From Proteiniphilum sp. (GTDB taxonomy: Bacteria > Bacteroidota > Bacteroidia > Bacteroidales > Dysgonomonadaceae): a DNA stretch of 5,991 nucleotides. Position numbers and translations under genes: made by a program. Location: the NCBI GenBank assembly GCA_031255275.1, contig JAIRSV010000108.1, positions 1 through 5,991 of the forward strand, written 5' to 3'. The notes beneath the pieces are model-generated. The model had not been told where the DNA came from and did no database searches. It saw nothing but the letters and a program-made list of their open reading frames with translations. Shown one piece after another: positions 1-4,883 of the stretch (within the stretch, counting starts at the first letter, position 1; each line of letters starts with the position of its first letter).

Positions 1-147
1 TTTGGGAACCCCCATGAACCTTTTGGGAACCCCCAAAAACTTTTTGGGAACCCCCATGCGCCATTTGGGAACCCCCATAAACTTTTTGGGAGCCCCCAAG
101 AACTTTCCGGGAACCCCCAAAAACTTTTTGGGAACATCCTTTTTTCC
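1..147. repeat. Tandem array of 21-base units with internal inverted repeats
   Basis: The GGG of each unit falls at 4, 25, 46, 67, 88, 109 and 130, so the period is exactly 21 with no indels. The best conserved part is GGGAACCCCCA; the next 7-8 bases vary (ATGAACCT, AAAAACTT, ATGCGCCA, ATAAACTT). The seventh unit keeps only TTTGGGAAC before decaying. The array is cut by the window edge, so the copy number is at least six full units. Two overlapping dyads recur: TTTGGG-AACC-CCCAAA inside a unit, and a perfect CCCAAAAA-C-TTTTTGGG across unit junctions at 32-48 and 116-132. Because 21 is a multiple of three, every frame reads as a heptapeptide repeat (LGTPKNF-like on the plus strand), so the open frame at 2-205 is not evidence of a gene. 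It starts about 135 bases beyond the ftsE stop. Confidence 0.9.
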
Positions 148-281
148 CTGCGGCCGTCGCGATGCCTGCGGCGACCTCACCCAGGCCGGCGAGACAGATG
201 TTTAACAAGTCCCGGGGAAACAGTTGGAATTTTGACACGTCAGTCCTGCAATGCGCCTGTGACGACGGGACGTTTTCGGAA

Positions 282-953
282 TTACATTGAGATGAGGGAA
301 GCATTTTCGCAGCGCATGATCTTGCCGGGGAAGGCCTGTACGATAGCGTAATTGTGCGTCGATAAGATGACGGCGGTACCGTGGCCGACTATCTCCCGCA
401 GGAGGGCGATAATCTGGCTTCCGGTCTCGGGATCGAGGTTGCCGGTAGGCTCGTCGGCCAGTATGAGGGAGGGCGAGTTGAGCAGGGAACGTGCAATCAC
501 TATGCGCTGCTGTTCTCCGCCCGACAGCTCATGCGGCATTTTGTAGGTTTTATTCTGCATGTCCACCTGCACGAGCACCTCGTTGATGCGATTCCTGATC
601 TCCCGGCGATTCTTCCAGCCGGTAGCGTATAACACGAACTCAAGGTTCTTTTCCACGGTACGGTCTGTGAGCAGTTGAAAATCCTGGAAAACAATCCCTA
701 TCTTCCTGCGAAGAAAGGGAATCTGCCAGTGTTTGATGTCGGCCAGTTCGTAGTCGAATACCTGCGCACTCCCCTTCTCGACGGGAATGTCGGCATACAT
801 GCTCTTCATCAGAGAGCTTTTCCCGGAACCTACCCTGCCGATGACGTAGAGAAAATCGCCACGGTTCACAGTGAGGTTAATGTCGCTGAGGATTATATTC
901 TCCTCGCGGCAGAGCTGCACGCCGGTATAATTGACAAGCTGTTCCTGTACCAT
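282..953 (-). CDS. ftsE: Cell-division ABC transporter ATP-binding protein FtsE
   Basis: A 223-residue ABC ATPase, the usual FtsE length. In known systems FtsE works with the membrane protein FtsX at the cytoplasmic membrane to control septal peptidoglycan hydrolases. Visible motifs are Walker A GRVGSGKS (about 39-46), Q-loop Gln90 in VFQDFQLL, signature LSGGEQQR (143-150), Walker B LILADEP (163-169), D-loop GNLD (171-174) and the H-loop His200 in STHN. The stretch RKIGIVFQDFQLLTDRTV and the phrase ATGWKNR match what is familiar from Bacteroidales FtsE. The ATG at 951-953 lies 6 bases after the stop of the thioredoxin-like lipoprotein gene, with no clear Shine-Dalgarno, so the two are probably cotranscribed. 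No ftsX is seen in the window. A LolD/MacB-type ATPase is the main alternative, but the sequence style and length favour FtsE. All catalytic motifs are intact. Confidence 0.88.
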   Translation of the reverse strand: MVQEQLVNYTGVQLCREENIILSDINLTVNRGDFLYVIGRVGSGKSSLMKSMYADIPVEKGSAQVFDYELADIKHWQIPFLRRKIGIVFQDFQLLTDRTVEKNLEFVLYATGWKNRREIRNRINEVLVQVDMQNKTYKMPHELSGGEQQRIVIARSLLNSPSLILADEPTGNLDPETGSQIIALLREIVGHGTAVILSTHNYAIVQAFPGKIMRCENASLISM

Positions 954-959
954 TGCCGG

Positions 960-1613
960 CTATTTGTTAACAAGCAGTAATGAATCAATGGTCTTCACCA
1001 TCCGTTCAAACTCATCCTCTTCAAACAGACGCGTGAGCATCACAATCTTCCCGTCCCGGTCGATAATGACATTACGCGTAATGCCCGCATCCTTTTCGGC
1101 ATACAATCCGAAAATGCCGGCATCGAGATCCATCCCCACGGGATAAGTCACCCCGGTAGCCTTAACGAATTGCCGAATCTTCTCTGCCGGTTCCTCACGG
1201 TCGATCCCGTAAAGGGCAAATTCGGGATTGTTCTTATGACGCTGCCGGATGCGCGACTCTATATGAGGCATCTCTCTGCGGCACACGCCACACCAGCTGG
1301 CGGTAAACTGCAGCATCACCACCTTGCCCCGCAGGGATGAGAGCGTGACGGCACTGCCATCGGGCAGTTCCATCGTAAAGTCGGGAGCAGGATCCCCCGT
1401 TTTCACTAAAAAATGGCGATCGTCGTCACCCGGCGTTTCCCCTTCCGCGGCAACGGCACCGGACGGCTCTTCCGACGCGGCGGATTTCTTCCCCGGCGAC
1501 GCGGTACATGAAAGCAGCAATACGCCTGCCAGAGAGGCGCAAAGCATAAGAAGCCTGTGCCTGCCGGTCGTTACCAGTCTTGAGCGATTTCTGTTGATTT
1601 TGTCTTTTTTCAT
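960..1613 (-). CDS. TlpA-like thioredoxin-fold lipoprotein
   Basis: A 217-residue protein, probably anchored to a membrane facing the periplasm. The N-terminus has a basic stretch (MKKDKINRNRSR), a hydrophobic core and a lipobox LLSC with Cys36 as the likely lipidated residue. A Ser/Glu/Gly-rich linker (about 38-65) leads to an AhpC/TlpA-type domain: DPAPDF (about 74-79), strand VVMLQF, then WCGVC (107-111) with the redox pair Cys108/Cys111. This points to a thiol-disulfide reductase or oxidoreductase. Where thioredoxins have a cis-proline before the FLID-like strand, this one has Thr179 in GITRNVIID, a peroxiredoxin-like feature. The ATG at 1611-1613 was chosen because it gives a complete signal peptide; a later Met would lose most of the basic residues. 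Its stop is 6 bases before ftsE. The substrate cannot be told from sequence. Confidence 0.88.
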   Translation of the reverse strand: MKKDKINRNRSRLVTTGRHRLLMLCASLAGVLLLSCTASPGKKSAASEEPSGAVAAEGETPGDDDRHFLVKTGDPAPDFTMELPDGSAVTLSSLRGKVVMLQFTASWCGVCRREMPHIESRIRQRHKNNPEFALYGIDREEPAEKIRQFVKATGVTYPVGMDLDAGIFGLYAEKDAGITRNVIIDRDGKIVMLTRLFEEDEFERMVKTIDSLLLVNK

Positions 1614-1687
1614 TGAATGATGATTTTGGATATAATGTTTTTTTTAAAACTTGTAGCCGGTTTCACAGGAATATATCTCTTCGCAGA

Positions 1688-2062
1688 TCACCGTCTTCTG
1701 AAGAAAATGATTACCAGCAGGGTAGCAGCCAGTGAGCCGAGAATATCGGCAATCCAGTCGCCCCACTCCGCGCTGCGGAGTGAGAAGAAGTATTTCTGCA
1801 ACAGCTCGATACCTCCCCCGTAGAGCGCCGGAACGAAAAATCCCCAGAAAATCCAGCGCAAAACGGGTGGATTTCCCTCGCACATCCGGTGATAATCTAT
1901 CAGCGAAATGGCGGACAGGAAAAAGAACATGCCGAAGTGCGCCAGTTTATCCCACGGGAGACCTTCGGGCATATTTCCGGAAGGCGATATGAGACAGGTG
2001 GCTACAAAAATAAGCAACACCGTGAGCAGGGGAAGGAATATATAACGGAACAGACTTTTCAT
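1688..2062 (-). CDS. VanZ family membrane protein
   Basis: A 124-residue protein with about four hydrophobic segments (roughly 6-26, 42-56, 68-86 and 104-121), which fits small VanZ-like proteins. Family hallmarks are visible: DKLAHF (38-43), the YGGGIELLQ segment with Glu86 and Gln89, Arg96, and GDWIADILGS (101-110) with Asp102 and Asp106. VanZ itself gives low-level teicoplanin resistance in enterococci, but most chromosomal VanZ-like proteins have no proven role; an envelope function is an inference from the membrane topology. It has its own ATG at 2060-2062. It is separated by 74 bases from the lipoprotein gene downstream and by 175 bases from the OmpA-like gene upstream. I see no convincing promoter directly before it, so it may be read from upstream or from an unrecognised start. 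Confidence 0.88.
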   Translation of the reverse strand: MKSLFRYIFLPLLTVLLIFVATCLISPSGNMPEGLPWDKLAHFGMFFFLSAISLIDYHRMCEGNPPVLRWIFWGFFVPALYGGGIELLQKYFFSLRSAEWGDWIADILGSLAATLLVIIFFRRR

Positions 2063-2099
2063 AGAACAATAGCAATGTGATTAACCGTGAAACGGACAT

Positions 2100-2203
2100 A
2101 AAAAAGCACTTAACCGTCTTACGTCGATTGCGCCACTTCTCTGACATAACAGTAATCCAGGTATGGAAGGATCTCGCGTAAGTTTTCGGCCAAGTGCTTT
2201 TTT
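2100..2203 (-). other. Long imperfect inverted repeat, possible structured RNA or terminator
   Basis: The arms are AAAAAAGCACTTAACCG (plus strand, 2100-2116) and, read on the minus strand from 2203 to 2187, AAAAAAGCACTTGGCCG. They differ at only two positions. Read as minus-strand RNA the two differences become G-U pairs, giving a continuous 17-pair stem; read as plus-strand RNA they become A-C mismatches. Inside this stem a second one, CTTACG/CGTAAG, can form. The minus-strand 3' arm ends in six T, like an intrinsic terminator, so it could end transcripts of the OmpA-like gene, which stops 35 bases upstream. The intervening loop of about 70-80 bases is long for a terminator. A small RNA or a MITE-like element with terminal inverted repeats are alternatives; no target-site duplication is obvious. 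Confidence 0.5.
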
Positions 2204-2237
2204 TTCAGCAATATATAAATTATTTTTAAAACTGTTT

Positions 2238-3845
2238 CTATCTTGATCTTGATCTTGATCTCGTTTGCCGCTGCGCCGGCGCGGATGACGGATCGGACTC
2301 AAGAGGCTCGGGACGCGGAGATTTCTGCCTGTACTGATCGTATTCATCCCGGGCAGAGTCAAACTCTACCACGGCATCTTTCAGTTCTTCCAGCAGATCG
2401 AGGTTGTGCGCAGCTTCTTCCACACCGGCGGTACGCGCCCGGTTCAGATAATTTTCCGCCTCGTCCAGCCGGCGACGTCCCATCATCAGCACGCCCAGGT
2501 TGTTCCATGCCTGCGGATTGTCCGTGTAACCCGACAGGATCTCATCCGCCTTCTCTGTTTCGCCCCTGAGCAGACAGACGGCGGCCGCATTCAGGCGGGC
2601 CTCCGCATTTTCAGGGTACTGACTGGCGGCCACATCAAGCACTTTGAGGAAATCGTCGCTTCCCTTCTCATAAGTGTTCGCTATGATGTACAGCTCCTCC
2701 GCGCTCAACAGACCGGGACGGGTGGCAAGCAACTCTTTCCCCCTCTCAATGGTAAATTCGGGAATGGTGTACTCAACGCGGTAATCACTCCGGCGAAGGC
2801 GCGGGAACAGTTTTTCCAGCATATAACGGTAGGCACGTCCGCCGGCGAGATCCATTAACAGCTTTTCGCGTCCCGAGAATACGTCCACCTCGCGGATAAT
2901 GCGGAGCGCTTCCATCCTCTCCTCAATGCCGTAGTCGGTTTCCAGCAGCTTCGCCAGCCCCTCCCAGTCTTCGCCCCTTCCAGTGGCGCGGATCAGGTTG
3001 GGACTCATGCCGAACTGACGTGCTATATACTCCCTCAGGGATTCTGCCCGCCGCTTCGACAGTGCGAGATTGGATTGGAAAGACCCTTCGGGCGAGGAGA
3101 AGGCGTCGATGGTGATAGACATGATTCGCGCTTGCGGTTCCTCTTTTACGTAACTGATGCTCGCCGCGATTTTGCTCAGCTCCGCGCTGTTGCTGAACAG
3201 CTCCGGACGAATGACCGACTGCCCGGTGTGATAGATGATATATGCCGATCCGACTTCTTCGCGTTTCTTTGTTTCCTCTTTCGGAGGATGAACGAAGGAG
3301 ACGTATGGCTTATAAGCGAAATCGAAAACGGGAGCCTTCGGCGACGTAATCTTGTTGATAATCTTGATACCGGTAATATCAATGCTTTCATTTCCGCAGC
3401 CGCACAAATCGATTTGCAGGTAGACGGAAGCGCCGTTCATCCACCGCTCGAAAGCGATCTGCGAATTATATCCGATCGACCCTTTTGCCCTTCTGGACTG
3501 AACCCGGACAACACGGTAGGGGGAAGTGTCTCCCTTTCTCAGGCGAAGCATGCGGCGGTAGATGTTGTCGCGACGCCTGCCGTTCACAATCATTTCCGGA
3601 AGCGCGGCCTCGTTGCCCTTGCCGTCCATGATGACGGGGGTCAGCACCAGTTGCCCGTTCGACGGAAGCAGGTAATTATTCAGTACCACGTCAAACTTGA
3701 CAGTCACCTGATCTCTTTCCAGCTTCGCCAGGGCGTCTTTCACGAGCAAGTCGCTCCATGCGTCGTTCTGCCCGTACGTCTCCAAGGGGCAGATAAATAT
3801 CGCGCATACAGCCAGCGATATATACAATAGAATCTTCATCTTCAT
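2238..3845 (-). CDS. DUF3868 / OmpA-like / TPR envelope protein
   Basis: A 535-residue exported protein. Residues 1-25 form a signal peptide (MKMKILLY, hydrophobic core, likely cut near TYG-QN). About 27-190 resembles DUF3868, with a conserved-looking LVLTPVI and LPEMIVNGR stretch. About 205-290 is an OmpA-like domain with the variant motif SSPEGS followed by NLALSKRRAESLREY; in OmpA this fold binds peptidoglycan. About 380-485 looks like tetratricopeptide repeats (PENAEARLNAAAVCLLRG, PQAWNNLGVLMMGRRRLDEAENYLNRA). The tail is Pro/Ser/Arg-rich and ends in alternating Arg-Ser. It starts with ATG at 3843-3845, 10 bases after the DUF3575 gene, so the two form an operon. Known relatives sit in fimbrillin (Mfa/FimA-type) loci of Bacteroidales, where such proteins are thought to assist or anchor fimbriae; here no fimbrillin follows. 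A general peptidoglycan-linked scaffold is the alternative role. Confidence 0.82.
   Translation of the reverse strand: MKMKILLYISLAVCAIFICPLETYGQNDAWSDLLVKDALAKLERDQVTVKFDVVLNNYLLPSNGQLVLTPVIMDGKGNEAALPEMIVNGRRRDNIYRRMLRLRKGDTSPYRVVRVQSRRAKGSIGYNSQIAFERWMNGASVYLQIDLCGCGNESIDITGIKIINKITSPKAPVFDFAYKPYVSFVHPPKEETKKREEVGSAYIIYHTGQSVIRPELFSNSAELSKIAASISYVKEEPQARIMSITIDAFSSPEGSFQSNLALSKRRAESLREYIARQFGMSPNLIRATGRGEDWEGLAKLLETDYGIEERMEALRIIREVDVFSGREKLLMDLAGGRAYRYMLEKLFPRLRRSDYRVEYTIPEFTIERGKELLATRPGLLSAEELYIIANTYEKGSDDFLKVLDVAASQYPENAEARLNAAAVCLLRGETEKADEILSGYTDNPQAWNNLGVLMMGRRRLDEAENYLNRARTAGVEEAAHNLDLLEELKDAVVEFDSARDEYDQYRQKSPRPEPLESDPSSAPAQRQTRSRSRSR
2241..2261 (-). repeat. Hexanucleotide repeat encoding the Arg-Ser tail
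   Basis: The plus strand carries TCTTGA three times plus TCT directly beside the stop codon of the OmpA-like gene (stop at 2238-2240). On the coding strand this reads AGA-TCA in alternation and yields the C-terminal RSRSRSR. Gain or loss of a whole unit would lengthen or shorten the tail by two residues without shifting the frame. Confidence 0.8.
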
Positions 3846-3855
3846 GTTTGGCGAG

Positions 3856-4449
3856 TTATTTAATAATGTAAATGAGGGTAAGGGCGGCTTTGGTAGGGCC
3901 TATAAAACCCATGGTTTCCCTCCCTTTGAAATCGCCGCAGAGTATACATTCGGAGCGGTCGTACTCCAGGTTGGTATAACCGGCTCCGATAGACAGTTCG
4001 AGATTCCAGCGAGGTCCCAGGTAAAACTGGTAACCATAGGTTATACCACCCCCGGCGAGCCATCCCTCAAAGCGGTAATTTCTCATCCACTCCGACCCTA
4101 CGCCCGCGATGTTATAAAAGGCATAATGGCCGTGCAGACCGAAGAAATGACCGTTAAAGGGTTCACATGGCCACCAGCGCAGTTCCGGCTGCGCGAGCAG
4201 GAGCTTCCACTTGTAATCTGCTCTTAATGCCCAGGGATTGTATGTGGCGGGGATTTCGAGAGTCCACCGGCGACCCACTTTAAATTCCGCTCCCAGATTG
4301 ATACTCATTGTGGCATCATACAAAATATTAGTTTTGATAGCCAAACTTGGTGTCGTCTGTTTGCTATCACGTCTCCAAATTTCTTGTCCTTTTACTCCTG
4401 CCGTGAATAATAAAAAAGTAAAAAGGACGATAATAAACCTCTTCTTCAC
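3856..4449 (-). CDS. DUF3575 family putative outer-membrane protein
   Basis: A 197-residue protein with a signal peptide (MKKRFIIVLFTFLLFTAGVKG, cut before about residue 22). The mature part alternates hydrophobic and polar residues and is rich in Trp, Tyr and Gly, as in small outer-membrane beta-barrels. DUF3575 hallmarks are visible: AIKTNILYDAT (about 37-47), LEIPATYNPW (64-73), QPELRWWPCEPFNGHFFGLHGHY (87-109) and the C-terminal GPTKAALTLIYI (184-195). A CxxC pair (Cys168, Cys171) precedes the end. The start is GTG at 4447-4449: an in-frame TAA lies five codons upstream (at about 4462-4464), there is no ATG between, and this start gives a complete signal peptide. An AAGGA stretch lies only 2 bases before the GTG, too close for a normal Shine-Dalgarno. 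It is the first gene of the two-gene operon with the OmpA-like protein. The molecular function is unknown. Confidence 0.87.
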   Translation of the reverse strand: MKKRFIIVLFTFLLFTAGVKGQEIWRRDSKQTTPSLAIKTNILYDATMSINLGAEFKVGRRWTLEIPATYNPWALRADYKWKLLLAQPELRWWPCEPFNGHFFGLHGHYAFYNIAGVGSEWMRNYRFEGWLAGGGITYGYQFYLGPRWNLELSIGAGYTNLEYDRSECILCGDFKGRETMGFIGPTKAALTLIYIIK

Positions 4450-4542
4450 TGTCCTTGTAAATTAGTGTTACAATATACCCTAATGGGCGTTATTCCTCTG
4501 TTTTGCGCCCGGCACTATCGAAGTATCGGAATAAAAACTTCG

Positions 4543-4574
4543 CGAAGATACAAATATTTACGATTAAATCCCAA
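4543..4574 (-). promoter_or_regulatory. Bacteroidetes-type promoter of the DUF3575 operon
   Basis: On the minus strand TTGG (4571-4574) is followed by 20 bases and then TATCTTCG (4543-4550). This fits the established Bacteroidetes pattern of a TTTG/TTG -33 element, a 19-21 base spacer and TAnnTTTG at -7, with one mismatch in the -7 element. The start of transcription would be near 4536, leaving a leader of about 87 bases before the GTG. The perfect 10-base palindrome CTTCGCGAAG (4538-4547) overlaps the end of the -7 element and the likely start, where a repressor could bind; that part is inference. Confidence 0.55.
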
Positions 4575-4623
4575 TATTATTTGTAAAAGCTCTTTTTTTT
4601 GTTACTCGTTCTCAGGGGAAACG

Positions 4624-4649
4624 GGAGAATCCCTTCGAAGCGATTCTCC
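4624..4649. repeat. Hairpin-forming inverted repeat
   Basis: GGAGAATC (4624-4631) pairs perfectly with GATTCTCC (4642-4649), and the interior contains the palindrome CTTCGAAG (4633-4640). No T-run follows on either strand, so it is not a standard intrinsic terminator. The arm GCGATTCT occurs again 15 bases on (4655-4662). It lies about 50 bases upstream of the -33 element of the DUF3575 operon promoter; a regulatory or repeat-element role is possible but unproven. Confidence 0.45.
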
Positions 4650-4808
4650 GTACTGCGATTCTTCTGATTTAAAATATGTTTACGCGTCAGCGCAAGTCCT
4701 CTTGAAGGGAATTAATAAGCCAATGTGAGAATGAATTAAGGTGAAGTTGTTAAGTAAAGAAGTAGCATTTTCAATTTCCCGCTTTTTTCCATTAACAAAT
4801 CCGTATCC

Positions 4809-4846
4809 CTCCCGTCACTTCGATCGGAGTGGAGAAATGACGGGAG
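4809..4846. repeat. REP-like palindromic element
   Basis: CTCCCGTCA (4809-4817) is the exact inverse complement of TGACGGGAG (4838-4846). Between them, CACTTC-GATC-GGAGTG can form a competing inner hairpin with one G-T pair. The right half, GGAGTGGAGAAATGACGGG, looks like half of a longer perfect palindrome whose left half lost several bases. Short dispersed palindromes containing TCATTTC and GAGAAATGA are familiar from between genes in Bacteroidetes. It lies 38 bases beyond the stop of the MenD-like gene, a usual place for REP elements, and may help end or stabilise that transcript, though no U-tract follows. Confidence 0.6.
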
Positions 4847-4883
4847 AAGTTACGATTCCAATTTTCATGAAAATATAATTTGA

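Larger units (their letters stand above)
4450..4883. other. Intergenic region without a gene
   Basis: This 434-base stretch separates the MenD-like gene from the DUF3575 operon. It is AT-rich, with stop codons in most frames. The only sizeable open frame (plus strand, 4465-4728) has no family resemblance and overlaps the minus-strand promoter, so I do not accept it. The region holds the operon promoter (about 4543-4574), a hairpin at 4624-4649 and a REP-like palindrome at 4809-4846. I find no clear intrinsic terminator with a U-tract for the MenD-like gene. Confidence 0.7.

Noticed and set aside
1..147. CRISPR array
   Set aside because: Units are directly adjacent 21-base copies with only 7-8 variable bases; there are no spacers of about 30 bases and no cas genes.
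2..205. Open frame with LGTPKNF-like heptapeptide repeats
   Set aside because: It is a by-product of the 21-base array: all frames on both strands stay open there, and the part after the array has no protein-like character.
150..281. Terminator for the ftsE transcript
   Set aside because: Short dyads such as GTCGC/GCGAC and CGTCA/TGACG exist, but none is followed by a T-run on the minus strand.
1644..1690. Coding-like frame after the VanZ stop (ends CETGYKF), suggesting a frameshifted VanZ tail
   Set aside because: VanZ already ends after its last membrane segment with a normal basic tail, and the extra frame is only about 15 codons long.
3075..3830. 251-codon plus-strand open frame
   Set aside because: It lies wholly opposite the OmpA-like gene, whose signal peptide and domains are clear; the plus-strand translation resembles no family.
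4465..4728. 87-codon plus-strand open frame in the intergenic region
   Set aside because: It crosses the minus-strand promoter and a hairpin, has no recognisable motif and no supporting start signal.
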